Under the pieces are notes generated by a model, which ran no database searches, was not told the origin of the DNA, and worked only from the letters and a program-made list of their open reading frames with translations. Both the position numbers and the translations under genes were made by a program. Below are positions 1 to 11,291 of a DNA stretch of 64,000 nt, piece by piece. Location of the stretch: contig ML664152.1 in NCBI GenBank assembly GCA_007570785.1, forward strand, positions 4,512,776 through 4,576,775, in the 5' to 3' direction. Within the stretch, counting starts at the first letter, position 1, and each line of letters opens with the position of its first letter. This DNA is from Antilocapra americana (taxonomy: Eukaryota; Chordata; Mammalia; Artiodactyla; Antilocapridae).

Positions 1-369
1 CCACTCACAGCTGATAGCCCTCCACCTACTCACACGGGCAAGAACCCAGGGCCGCATTTAGACCCCCAGTGCCTTTGGATCTGTCTGGGTGTCCCCATCT
101 CCGTGACTGTCCCCTCCCAGTTGCCGGTTGGCAGCCCCTAGGGGCCGGTCTGCCCCCTCTCCCCCTCGCTCCACATAGTGGCGTTAGTGGCCCTTGTGGA
201 GGTGCTGCTCTATGTCCACCCAAGCTAGTGTCCTCCAACAGACTCTAAGAGGTCTCTGGGCACACCCTGATCATTTCTGTGGCCTCCAGGCTGCAGTGGC
301 TGTCCTGCCTCCCCTCCTGACCCCCTCCCAGGGTCTCCACCCACCCAGCACCCAACCCTTACTTGGTTA
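1..369. other. No recognised feature
   Basis: GC-rich, unique-looking sequence. I see no gene, promoter or repeat signature. Confidence 0.5.
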
Positions 370-552
370 AATCTGCTTGTCCTTCAGATCTCAGCTCAAA
401 CTCCACCTCCTCAGAGAAGCCTCTTGGAGCCACCCTCATACCACATCTGATAGCAAGCGCAGCACTGAGCAGTTGGCAATTGCACTATTTGCTCATTATA
501 TGACTTTGTTCATATTTGAGCCTCCCTGCCATTCAGTAAGCTCCAAAAGGGT
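370..552 (-). repeat. LINE L2 3' fragment
   Basis: The plus strand reads as the reverse complement of the L2 3' end: a ccttcagatctcagctcaa block, then cctcagagaagcct, and finally cattcagtaagctccaaaagg, in that order and spacing. It is old and diverged. Confidence 0.65.
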
Positions 553-849
553 GTGTGTGCTTAGTTGCTCAGTTGGAGACTGCTTTTTCTCATCATTTCA
601 TCATTTCCTCTGAGCTACCCCCAGCCCCATGCAGCAAGCCTGACCCACGGTAGAGATTAATAGGCAAGTGTTTTTCCTAAGCATCAAGGGAGACAACATA
701 TTTCCTTGAGCACCAAAGCTTTGAAGCACTAACCCCCAAAACAGAAGTTTATTATATCTAGTTGGAATTATCACTTGAAACTTCTGAGTCTTTGAGAGAC
801 TTGGAGATCCTAATCTCCAGTGACTCAATCTTATTGATGAGATGATTAC
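553..849. other. No clear feature
   Basis: A 26-base scrap resembling a Bov SINE tail (gtgtgcttagttgctcag, about 549-572) is followed by AT-rich DNA without recognisable content. Confidence 0.4.
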
Positions 850-1265
850 TAAGTGCTTCAACTTTGTTTATTACATTAGTCTATTTCTGTGTCATAGATA
901 GCTTTATTTGTGTCATATGTTAGATTCCACATATAAGCAATACCATATGATACTTGTCTTTCTCCTTCTGAGTTACTTTGCTTAGTTAGTACGATAATCT
1001 CACATTTCTGCAAATGGCATTATTTCATTTTTTAAGGCTTATGTCCCACTGTATATATGTACCACATCTTCTTAATCCATTCATCTGTCAATGGTTCCAT
1101 GCTTGCTTTCATGTCTTGGCTATTGTGAATAGTGCTGCTGTGAATGTTGGGGTGAGGTATCTTTTCAAATTCTAGTTTTGTCTGGATATATGCCCAAGAA
1201 TGGGATTGCCGGATCATATGGCAATTTTATTTTTAGTTTTTTGAGGACCCTCCATACTATGTTTT
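850..1265 (-). repeat. L1 3' region fragment, first part
   Basis: The reverse complement of the L1 ORF2-end region: ctgcaaatggcattatttca, tatatatgtaccacatcttc, ttggctattgtgaatagtgctg and gatatatgcccaagaatggg occur in the expected antisense order. It breaks off after ccatactatgttttcc. Confidence 0.85.
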
Positions 1266-1826
1266 CCTCTTTTTAACTGCAAAGGCAACAACAAAAAAGT
1301 TAAATGACTTTACTGGCTCCCTTCCGACAGTTTGTCAGCCAGGGCTCAGCTTTCCCACTCAGTCTGTAATTACCCCACACCCCTACCCAACACCTGCCTT
1401 CAAGTGGAGTCACAGCCTAAATGTTTTAACTGCTGAGTCACCAGCCACAGTCAGACTTGTGACGCTCCAGAGTTTACCGTCACCTCTGGCTTGCCGTGTG
1501 AATCGCTGTGAGAACTTCCTCGGCTCTGGTGACTCACACCCAGCAGAGCGGCTTTTCCTCAGCTCGTGACAACTCAGATTTTAATAGCCCTGAGCTGCTG
1601 CTCAGCACCATTATTTCAAACCAAAAATAGAAACACAACTAAACTCCCCCAGATGTGATTTATTTTACTGCTAATAAGGCGAGGGGAAGAGATTTCACAA
1701 TGCAGTTGTTTCTGTGCAGAAAACATCCTTGTGTCAGATAATTGAGGGTATGCCCCCTTGTTCTGTTTGTGGTAAAGATCAAGAAGAGCCAATTACAGGT
1801 TTTTGTCCAATAACCTTTCGCTTCTT
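1266..1826. other. Non-L1 sequence splitting an L1, with two AP-1 consensus sites
   Basis: About 560 bases between two halves of the same L1. No repeat family was recognised and no target-site duplication found. It carries TGAGTCA at 1434-1440, within TGCTGAGTCA, and TGACTCA at 1530-1536, both exact AP-1 heptamers. Confidence 0.5.
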
Positions 1827-2345
1827 AAACCCACAAACTAACTCCATAACCAACAGTGTAGGACAGTTCCCTTTTCTACACACTCTCTCCAGGATTTATT
1901 GTTTGTATACTTCTTAATGATGGCCATTCTGACTGATGTTAGGTGATATTTTTATGTAGCTTTGATTTACATTTTTCTAGTAATCAGCCATGTTGAGAAT
2001 CTTTTCATGTGCCTATTGGCTATCCGTATGTCTCCTTTAGAGAAATGTCTATTTAGGTCTTCTGCCCATTTTTGATTAGGTTGTTTTTTTGTTGTTGAGT
2101 TGTATGAGCTGTTTGTATATTTTGGAAATTAAGCCATTTTGGTCACATAGTTTGCAAATATTTTCTCCCAGTCTGTGGGTTGTCTTTTCATTTTGCTTAT
2201 GGTTTCTTTGCTGTATGTGTAAGTTTGAATGGGTCCCATTTGTTTATTTTTGTTTTATCTCTATTATTTTGAGAGACTGACTTAAGAAAACATTGGTGCA
2301 ATTTATGTCAGAGAATGTTTTGCCTATATTCTCTTCAAGGGTTCC
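1827..2345 (-). repeat. L1 3' region fragment, second part
   Basis: This resumes the same L1 after the interruption: accaacagtgtaggacagtt, gatggccattctgactgatg, tcttctgcccatttttgatt, and a part resembling the aatttatgtcagagaatgtt block. It has the same orientation as 850-1265 and continues where that part stopped. Confidence 0.85.
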
Positions 2346-2465
2346 AAATGCTTGTGATTGTAAACTCAAAAGTATTATTTTGCATATTCTAGTTAGGGGT
2401 CTTCCTGACAAGTGCTGTATCTAGTGAATTAGCAGCTCCGAATCATTTTACTTCAATTAAACCTG

Positions 2466-2681
2466 ACTTAAGTACTCAGCAGTAAAGAATCTGCCTGCCA
2501 ATTCAAGAGATGCAAGAGATGCAGTTTCCATCGCTGGGTCGGGAAGATCCCCTGGAGAACAAAATGGCAGCTCACTCCACTGTTCTTGCCTGGGAAATCC
2601 CATGGACGGAGAAGCTTGGCTGGCTACAATCCAGGGGGGTCACAGTCGGACATGACTGAGCAACTAAACAACAACAACAAA
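2466..2681 (+). repeat. Bov-tA/BOV SINE
   Basis: The tRNA-like head (cagtaaagaatctgcctgcc) is joined to the BovB-derived tail (cttgcctgggaaatcccatgg, then tcggacatgactgagcaact), ending in (caa)n. Confidence 0.85.
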
Positions 2682-3188
2682 GTACATACATAGTTTGTAG
2701 AATTGATTGACTGTTGCTCTGTCTTTGGTGATAAAATTTGCAGGACATTCCTGAGATGATAGCCTTTTTAAAATCCTCACTTTCCTTGGGGGGTTAAAGC
2801 AATGATGAGTCTGGACCACCACCTTTCTGTGACCTGAAGAAGTAAAACTGAACATGTTGACCCTCCCTGGGGGCTTGAGTCTAGCTCAGGTGCTAAAGAG
2901 TAACTGTCAGGAGAGCCCAGCTGGTCTTGGAAAGGTCTTGTAGAAAGAATGTTGCTCAAAAATAGATCCGTTAACACAACATTGTAAGTAAGATAAAATA
3001 AGAAATAGAGTCCTTACATGATTCTTAATAAAAAGGATAATGATAAAGCCAAGCAGAAATCCACCTGTTGCTCTATTTGTTCATGGACATCAAGCTTATG
3101 CTCATTTTTGTGTAATCTGATTTTCATTTCTTGAACAGAAGCAGTTCATTATTGTGCATTTCTGTGGCTTTGCTTTCTGTAATATCTC

Positions 3189-3306
3189 TTTTTTGGGGGG
3201 TCACACCCCATGGCACATGGGATCCTTGTCCCCCAACCAGGGATCGAATCTAAGCCCCCTGCACTGGAAGCGTCGAGTCTTAACCACTGGACTGCTAGGG
3301 AAGTCC
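3189..3306 (-). repeat. CHR-type tRNA SINE
   Basis: The reverse complement of the gggacttccct...ggttaagact head and the gggttcgatccctggttggg block. The plus strand shows accagggatcgaatct and cttaaccactggactgct. Confidence 0.8.
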
Positions 3307-3369
3307 TCTGTGGTTTCGTTTTCATCCAAAGATGTACTCCATATAAACTTTGAACTTAACTTCTTTAGA

Positions 3370-3455
3370 CCGAGATGTGCAGCATTCAGGATTGAACCCA
3401 TGGACCCTGCAGAGGGATCACAGAATCTTAACCACTGGGCCACCAGGAAAGTCCC
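3370..3455 (-). repeat. CHR-type SINE fragment
   Basis: A second, shorter minus-strand head (ttaaccactgggccaccagg, aagtccc) 60 bases after the previous SINE. It is more diverged and truncated. Confidence 0.6.
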
Positions 3456-4242
3456 TGAACCTAATTTCATTGATGATCTATTTTTCAGTCTTTCAGGGGA
3501 ATTTAGCTTTTTAATGTACCCATCATCCCCTAAGGATTGTGGTTCCATCTGGATGTACTTCCAAATTATGTCTTAAACTGAGTTGGCCCACACTGAGGGC
3601 TGGTGTGCCCCTAGGCTGCACACTTTTCCTAGTCTCTTCTTGTCCTTTGAAAGAGTGTGTAGTAGTAGTGACAATCCAATTCCTTATGTCCCATCTTGAT
3701 TAGATGGGGAATAAAGCTTTCAGGATCTGTAACTTGAATCATATTACTTTGTATGTGTGCTTTGTAAGTTTCTTCCTTTTCAAGTGGATGTAAATAGAGC
3801 TCTCCCCTAGACAATGGCTGAAAATATTGCATAAGTTAATCATCTCCCTTTCACTTTTAGAATGCCTTGCAAAAAATAATGTTACTTGTATCACATGACC
3901 CAGCTGAAGGAGCTCTCTTTATAACCTACAAGGACATACCTTTAAGGCAGAGGCCCAAGAGAACAGGAGGCACCAACCCAGCAGGCACTCAGAACACACC
4001 CTCAGGAGGATGTTCTGGCTTGTCCTGCTCATCCAGGAATGTTCTCCCCAAATGTAAACTTTTGATCTTGTGAAATCACAGGTTCCAGAAGACAGTAAGC
4101 CCATGGCTGTTCTTTTGATAACAAAGTAAATATGCCTGCCAAATATTTTATTTTCCAAAAGTCAGATTCAATCCAGAGGTTACAAGTATGATGTTTTGAA
4201 GGTTTTGGAATCATAGTTACATGCTTTTAAAAAATCGATTAT
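3456..4242. other. No recognised feature
   Basis: AT-leaning, unique-looking DNA between SINEs. No gene signature. Confidence 0.4.
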
Positions 4243-4424
4243 TTACTTTTTTTTATTTGGCTGCACTGGGTCTTAGTTGCAGCAAGAGGGATCTTTGATC
4301 TTTGTTTCAGCATGCAAACCCTTAGTTGTGGCATGTGGGATCTAGTTCCCTGAACAAGAGTCGAACTTGGGTCTCCTGAATTCAGAGCATGGAGTCATAG
4401 CCAGTGGGCCACTAGGGAAGCCCC
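4243..4424 (-). repeat. CHR-2-like SINE
   Basis: The plus strand shows ttatttggctgcactgggtc, tcttagttgcagcaa, gtggcatgtgggatctagtt and the terminal gccactagggaagccc. This is a near full-length minus-strand copy. Confidence 0.8.
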
Positions 4425-4779
4425 CACAGTAAAATGCTTTAACTTGGCACTACCTTTTGAATCTGAAGTAAGGGAGACTGTGTACATATGATACATAACT
4501 CTTCTGGACAGCTGGATCACTGCAGTTCGGTAGGTCTTAAACAACTTCTCTTAGAGTTAAACTGAATCAACAAGACACTGACATCAACTTCACCGTGTCA
4601 TTATTGTACAATGAAGTTGTAGGCTATGGTCAGTAATGGTAATGTCAGAGGAGCTCGGGGTCCAGGCCACGCCCACATAGGTAAAATCTGTAACATTGGC
4701 TTCCTCTTACCTGCCACTGAACACACTGTGTGCGACTCTGTAGAAGGGCTTTCTTCAAGTCCATTTTCTGTATGTGTGT

Positions 4780-4936
4780 GTGTATTTTATTTACTTGTCT
4801 GTGCCAGGTCTTAGTTGTAGCATGCGGAGTCTTCTAGATGTGGCATGTGGAATCCAGTTCCCTGAACAAGGACTGAACCCCCAGCCCCCTGCATTGAGAG
4901 AGTGGAGTTTTGGCCAACGAACCACCAAGGAAGTAC
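4780..4936 (-). repeat. CHR-2-like SINE
   Basis: Same family as 4243-4424: tatttacttgtctgtgccag, tcttagttgtagcatgcgga and the degenerate head end aaccaccaaggaagtacc. Confidence 0.75.
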
Positions 4937-5446
4937 CTCAGCTTTGTTTTATTTAGATTTGAAGTTCTTTTAAGAAAGATTTAGAAAGTACATCACATTG
5001 TTAAGACAGGAAAATGAAAATTTAGAAATTAGCAGTTTTTGAAAGATTTAGTATTGTTTTTTTAAAGAGAATGGTATATTTTTCTGTGATTATTGTTCTT
5101 CATTCATTTTTCATTCATTAAAAAAAAAGACTTTTTTTTTCTTTCAGCAATGCAATGCATTTGCTTTTTGAGGTCATCTAATTGTAGCCTCATCCTAGCT
5201 TAAAAACTCCTTGACATCTTTATGTTATTGAAGTTCTTTTATTAGATGTAACGATAAAGAAAGACATTTTAGCACCATTCTAAGGTGCTTGTAAAGGCAT
5301 TTGTCTTCTTATCATAACTTTGAATGACCTACAAGTGACATAAACTTTTGTGCTGACAAATTGAGTGCAGTCTCAGATTAAGTAAGGAATCAGGGTCATA
5401 TTGGACTCTCTGGGTTCAAGAGCAAGAAAAGAATTTAGCACTTTTC
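4937..5446. other. AT-rich stretch, nothing recognised
   Basis: Low-GC sequence with T and A runs (for example 5118-5140). No gene or repeat family assigned. Confidence 0.4.
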
Positions 5447-5612
5447 TAAAGCATTAACTCTTGGGACCTCCCTGGTGGCCCGATGGTTAAGACTCTGAGC
5501 TTCCGCCGCAGAGGGCACGGGTTCCATTCCTCCTTGGGGAACTAAGATCCCACATGCCACACTCAAGTGGCCAAAGAAAAAAGGAAAGAAAAAATACATA
5601 AATAAAGCATTA
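5447..5612 (+). repeat. CHR-type SINE with 10-base target-site duplication
   Basis: The SINE body is 5457-5602, with head gggacctccctggtggcccg and tail gccaaagaaaaaaggaaag. The flanking TAAAGCATTA copies at 5447-5456 and 5603-5612 are identical, which marks a bona fide retrotransposition. Confidence 0.88.
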
Positions 5613-5738
5613 GGAACCTTCCTTCTTGATTTTGTTTGGATTGGGGCAACTTGAGGTCCTTGTAAACTGCTTGGGTTCCAAATATCTCTACTGAATTAGA
5701 GTGGGCTAGAGTGTTCCGATATGTCAGTTTCTAAATGG

Positions 5739-6073
5739 GAAGTCCCTTGGACTTCCAGGACATCAAACCAGTCAATCTCAAGGGAGATTAACCCTGAATA
5801 TTCACTGGAAGGACTGATGCTGAAGCTGAAGCTCCAATATTTTGGTCATCTGATGCGAACAGACGATCATTGGAAAAGTCCTTGATGCTGGGAAAGGTCA
5901 AGGGCAAAAGGAGAAGAGGATGTCAGAGGATGAGATGGCTGGATGGCATCACTGATGCAATGAACATGAACTTGGGCAATCTCCAGGAGATGATGAGGGA
6001 CAGGTAAGCCTGGTGTGCTGCAGTCCATGGGGTCACAAAGAGTTGGACACGACTGGGCAACTGAACAACAACA
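5739..6073 (+). repeat. BovB LINE 3' end
   Basis: Sense copy of the BovB 3' portion: agtcccttggacttccagga, gcatcactgatgcaatgaac, and the shared 3' tail agttggacacgactgggcaa ending in caacaaca. Confidence 0.88.
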
Positions 6074-6586
6074 TCAAATGGAAAGCAAGCATATGGAGCA
6101 CATTATAAGATCAGCAATATACAGCTAGGCTCTCATGACCCATAATAAAATCTGTTGCTGGCACAGTTCTGCTTTCAAAATTTGAGGCCCTGCACACAGG
6201 AAACTTTTCTTGCAGGAAATGTCAGCTGCGATAAGAAAACATTTTCTTCTATTGTCACACACATTCATATATGCAACTCATGTTCAAGATTTTCAGTTAG
6301 CATTTTAGAATATGTTTTTATTTTTCATATTCATTTAGCAAGTTTTTGCAAATGAGTGTTTAAAAGTACTTTAGAGTGTAGGTAGAAATGTCTTCTGAAA
6401 TATTTATATTTGCTGATCATTATTATAGTTTATATTTCAAATGTTTTCATTGTGACTTCATTTTATTATTTCTCTCTGTGCTCAACTTTCCTTTCTGTGT
6501 GGGCCGCATCAGTCTTTACTTTCATTTCATATAGCTTTTCAGGAAAAATATGAATTATATTTTTAAACAATCTTTTATTAAGCCAT

Positions 6587-6902
6587 GGGCTTCCCTCATA
6601 GCTCAGTTGGTAAAGAATCTGCCTGCAATGTAGGAGACCCTGGTTTGATTCCTGGGTCCAGAAGATACAGCTGGAGAAGGGATAAGCTACCCACTCCAGT
6701 ATTCGTGGGCTTCCCTCGTGGCTTAGTTGGTAAAGAATCCACGTGCAATGAGGGAGATGTGGGTTTGATCCCTGGTTGGGAAGATCCCCTGGAGAAGGGA
6801 AAGGCTACCCACTCCATTACTCAAGCCTGGAGAATTCTATGGACTGTATAGTCCATGGGGTCTCAAAGAGTCGGACATGACTGAGTGACTTTCACTTTCA
6901 CT
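6587..6902 (+). repeat. BOV-A2 SINE (dimeric)
   Basis: Two tandem tRNA-like heads (gggcttccctcatagctcag at 6588 and gggcttccctcgtggcttag at 6708) precede one BovB-type tail that ends gtcggacatgactgag. This is the head-head-tail plan of BOV-A2. Confidence 0.88.
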
Positions 6903-7027
6903 TATTAAACCATACTCTACTAATAAGTTTATGGCTCATTTTTGGTGAGCTTATATTTAACTTTAGAGCATATATTTATCAATATCACTATAGAGCCAGG
7001 TTAGAATGTGTGGTTAGAGGGCTTTGT

Positions 7028-7232
7028 TGATGTTTAGTCATAAGTCACATCTGACTCTTTCCGACCCCACGGACAGTTGCCTACCAGGCTCCTCTGTCCA
7101 TGGGATTTCCCAGGCAAGAATACTGGATGGGTTGCCATTCCCTTCTCCAGGGGATCTGCCTGACCCAGGGATTGAACCATCATCTCCTGAATTGGCAGAT
7201 GAGTTCTTCACCACTGAGCCACCTGGGAAGCC
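7028..7232 (-). repeat. Bov-tA SINE
   Basis: Complete minus-strand copy. The plus strand runs from ctgactctttccgacccc through ggcaagaatactgg and gacccagggattgaacc to gccacctgggaagcc. Confidence 0.9.
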
Positions 7233-7233
7233 T

Positions 7234-8680
7234 AGTTCAGTTCAGTTGTTCAGTTGTGTCCTACTCTTTGCGACCCCATGGATTGCAGCATGCCAGGTTT
7301 CCCTGTCCATCACCAACTCCTGGAGCCTGCTCAAACTTGTGTCCATTGAATCAGTGATGCCATCAAACCATCTCATCCTCTGTTGTCCCCTTCTCCTCCT
7401 GTCTTCAATCTTTCCCAGCATCAGGGTCTTTTACAATGAGGCAGTTTTCTGCATCCGGTGGCCAAAGGATTGTGGCTTCAGCTTCAGCATCAGTCCATCC
7501 GATGAATATTCAGGCCTAATTTCCTTTAGTATTGACTGGTTTGATCTCCTTGCAGTCCAAGGGACTCTCAAGAGCCTTCTCCAACACCAAGTTCAAAAGC
7601 ATTAATTCTTCGGCACTCAGCTTTCTTTATGGTCCAACTCTCCTATCTATACACGATTACTGGAAAATTCATAACTTTGACTGCCAGCAAAGTAACATCT
7701 CTGCTTTTTAATATACTGTCTAGGTTGGTCATAACTTTTCTTCTAAGAAGCAAGTGTCTTTTAATTTCATGGCTGCAGTCACCATCTGTAGTGACTTTGG
7801 AGCCCAAAAAAATAGTCTGTCACTGTTTCCATTGTTTCCCCATCTATTTGCCATGAAGTGATGGGATCAGATGCCGTGGTCTTTGTTTTTTGAATGTTGA
7901 ATTTTAAGGCAGCTTTTTCACTTTCATCAAGAGGCTCTTTAGTTCCTCTTCTCTTACCACCATAATGGTGATATCATTTGCATATCTGAGGTTATTGCTA
8001 TTTCTCCCAGCAATCTTGATTCTAGCTTGGGCTTCATTCAGCCTGGCATTTTGCTTGATGTACTCTGCGTAAGTTAAATAAACAGGGTGACAATATGCAG
8101 CCTTGATGTATTCCTTTCCCAATTTGGAACCAGTCCGTTGTTCCATGTCCAGGTCTAACTGTTGCTTCTTGACCTGCATACAGATTTCTCAGGAGGCAGG
8201 TATGGTGGTCTGGTATTCCCATCTCTTTCAGAATTTTCCAGTTTGTTGTGACCCACATAGTCAAAAGGATTTGGCTTCAATAAAGCAGAAGTAGATGTTT
8301 TTCTGAAACTCTCCTGCTTTTTCAATGATCCAGCAGATGTTGGAAATTTTATCTCTGGTTCCTCTGCCGTTTCTAAATCCAGTTTGAACATCTGGAAGTT
8401 CACGGTTCATGTACTGTTGAAACCTGACTTGGAGAATTTTGAGCATTACTTTGCTAGTGTGTGAGATGAATGCAATTGTGTGGTAGTTTGAACATTCTTT
8501 GACATTGCCTTTCTTTTGGATTTAAATGAAAACTGACATATTCCAGTTCTGTGGCCACTGCTGAATTTTCCAAATTTGTTGGCGTGTTGAATGCAGCACT
8601 TTCACTGCATCATCTTTTAGGATTTGAAATAGCTCAGCTGGAATTCCATCACCTCCATTAGCTTTGTTCATATTTTTCTT
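7234..8680 (-). mobile_element. BovB (RTE clade) LINE copy, 5'-truncated, degenerate
   Basis: A 1.45 kb minus-strand BovB. Its 3' tail is at 7234 (cagttcagttgttcagttgt) and it reads back into the reverse-transcriptase region. Several broken minus-strand reading frames carry RT-like pieces (ANDITIMV replaces the catalytic YADD context; NGRGTRDKI). Frames are interrupted by stops and shifts, so it encodes nothing intact. It ends at the segment encoding the start of the RT domain. Confidence 0.88.
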
Positions 8681-9667
8681 ATAATGCACAGATCACTTTA
8701 TGGAGATTTCTAAGTTTACATTAAAAAAGACATGGTGTATTTTAATTATGTACTGGTCTATTCTGAAAAGGCTAAAAAATTAAGTTTGGGAGTTTAATTA
8801 ATTAGAATCTACCCAAGCTGAGGAAAGAAAAATGGAGATGAATCCCTAAAGAACATGACAAATTCATCTTCTTTTAAAAAAAATGGAAATTTCATATTCT
8901 GAATTTCTTTATAATGAGGTTTTTTTTTCTGGTGATTTTCAGTTTTGGGCACCTGGCCATGATTTGATGTTGAGCAGTTTAGCGTAGAAAAATGTATAGT
9001 TTCCATAGCAACTACAATTTCTTTCCATCCCTACCTCTGACCAAGACCATCTGCAGTCTCTTACAATGTGTGGGACCCTTCATTCTCCCTGTAGCTTTGA
9101 GTTGCCAGGGGAGAGCCCCTGGCAGCTAGAAGGATCTATCCTGTCCAGCCTTCCTTTATCAATGTGATCAAGGGAGTAGGAAGCCAGCATGGGGTTGTGG
9201 GGGGCAGGAGGGAGGTACAGAGCCCACCCCTGATCGTTGTTGAAGAGACTGCTGATCCACTGGGGCTGTAGGTTAAGTATTTTAAACCACTGCTGTAAAA
9301 CACACCACAGCGCCCTACAAATAGTTGGGGTTTGTTGGATACAGAACGTGTATTTATTCAAGACAGTTGACATTGTTTCAAACATCATTGCAATCAAATT
9401 ACCTTTTAATAAGTAAGTCAAGCATCATGGCGGGTGCTTGCAAAGCCTTTTGCTTTGTTTTGCAAGTTGAAGAATTAAGGTGTTGACTCACATAAACTGG
9501 ATTGTTTTAACTTTCCTACTGATTTCTTTCTCATTAGCTATTCGAGCTGACTGTTGTGCGCTGTGGTTTGTGTTGACATCTCATCTCTGAGACAAGTGAC
9601 TCTTGAATTCTGGTTTCTGTGATAACGAGACAGAATCAAGGAGAAGACGATTGGACGAAGGTAACAG
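8681..9667. other. No recognised feature
   Basis: A mixed AT-rich and moderately GC-rich stretch. No gene or repeat signature that I can name. Confidence 0.4.
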
Positions 9668-9892
9668 GGCTTCCCAGGTGGCGCCAGTGGTAAAGAACCT
9701 GCCTGCCAATACAGGTTAGCCGAAAGAGATGCCAGTTTGATCCCTGGGTCAGGAAGATCCCCTGGAGGAAATCAGGGCACCTCACTCCAGTGTTCTTGCC
9801 TGGAGAATCCCACGGACAGTGGGCAGAATCCCCTGGTGGGCTACAGTTCCATGGAATCGCACAGAGCTGGACATGACTGAAGCGACTTAGCA
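9668..9892 (+). repeat. Bov-tA/BOV SINE
   Basis: Head gggcttcccaggtggcgcca, middle tccctgggtcaggaagatcc, tail agctggacatgactgaagcg. It has a duplicated stretch in the spacer between head and tail (cagtgggcagaatcccctgg). Confidence 0.82.
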
Positions 9893-10292
9893 CCCACGTA
9901 TGTAATCAGGGAACATGGGTAGCAAGCCAGGAAAACATATACATGGGAGGTGTCATCTGCTCAATTATAACACAAATTCTTCTTACCAGCTTGAAGAAAA
10001 ATAAATGGATAGTTTTTTTTTAATTCAATAAGACTTTATTGAATGAAGGAAAGAATGATCTTCAGCTGAAACTTCAAGTTTCAGATATGATGGAAAGGTT
10101 TACAAGTGTTTCTGATTTATATTGTGCAATCTTAAAGTATGAAAATGATCATATGAATCTGAATTAATAAAATATCAAGGTTTTGCTTAACATCTAACAT
10201 CCAACAGAAGAGAGAAAGGCAAAGGGCTATATAATTTAATATTTCCTCCATTAACATTCATAATGATGATTTATATTAGATGCCATTCCTTT
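9893..10292. other. AT-rich, nothing recognised
   Basis: Low-GC sequence without a nameable element. Confidence 0.4.
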
Positions 10293-10492
10293 TTTGATTT
10301 AATTTTTACTTTGTATTGGAATATAGTTGATTTACAATGTGGTGTTAGTTTCAGGTGTACTGCACAGTGATTCACTTACACATAAGAAGTAGGCATTCTT
10401 TTTGAGATTCATTTCCCTTATAGATTCATAAAGAATATTGAGTTTAGTTTCCTGTGCTATACAGTAGGTCCTTTTTGATGGTCTATCTTATA
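10293..10492 (-). repeat. L1 3' fragment (artiodactyl type)
   Basis: Antisense of the block tatagttgatttacaatgtg, agtttcaggtgtactgcaca and ttcctgtgctatacagtagg. The same block recurs at 62135-62300. Confidence 0.75.
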
Positions 10493-10496
10493 TATT

Positions 10497-10711
10497 GTTG
10501 TTGTCATTTACTTGCTAAGTTGTGTCTGACTCTTTTGTGACCCTATGGACAGGCTCCTCTGTCCATGGGATTTCCCAGGCAAGAATACTGAAGTGGTTTG
10601 TTATTTCCTTCTCCAGGGCATCTTTTCGACCCAGGGATCAAACCCGCATCTCCTGTGTGTCTCCTGCGTTGGCAGGCAGATTCTTTACCACTGAGCCACC
10701 TGGGAAGCACC
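10497..10711 (-). repeat. Bov-tA SINE
   Basis: Minus-strand copy from gctaagttgtgtctgactct to ttaccactgagccacctggg, with a short internal duplication of the tctcctg segment. Confidence 0.88.
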
Positions 10712-11163
10712 TACCATATATTGTACTATGTATATGTTAATGCCAGACACCTTCAAAAATGAGTATTTTTTAATGTAATACACTCAAAATGATCTCCAAG
10801 GAGAGGTTACAGACGCCTTCGGCATGAAAGGCAGGGACCTGTCCTTGAACCCTAAACCTAGGGTGTATCAGGGCTCTCAGGGAATTGCAGCCAATCTTGC
10901 CATCTCCTCTGGGCACCAGCCTGTCAATATTTACTGAGTTAAGATACTCCTGGCTCCCAGCCATGCAGCCACCTCTTTGCCTTCTGCATGCTATTGACTT
11001 GTACATGGAGACTAGCTGGTTTCAGAAAACACAATTTCCACAGAAAGTGAAAGTACTTAAAAATGGATCCTAAAATGAAAAAATCTACTTGCAATGTGTA
11101 GTTAATAACAGTGGTCACTTAATTTAAATGTTAATTTTAAATTATTAGTTAAGACTAACTTAT

Positions 11164-11291
11164 TGGTTGTTGCTGTTGTTCAGTTGCTAAGTTGTGCCCA
11201 ACTCTTTCTTACCCCATGGACTGCAGCACGCCAGTCTTCCCTGTCCTTCACTAGCTCCCAGAGTCTGCTCAGATTCATGTTCATTGAGTCC
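11164..11291 (-). repeat. BovB 3' end fragment
   Basis: The plus strand shows gttgttcagttgctaagttg, ccatggactgcagcacgcca and tcatgttcattgagtc, the antisense of the BovB 3' tail. Confidence 0.82.

Noticed and set aside
7024..7605. 193-codon plus-strand frame
   Set aside because: It is the antisense reading of a Bov-tA SINE and a BovB tail.
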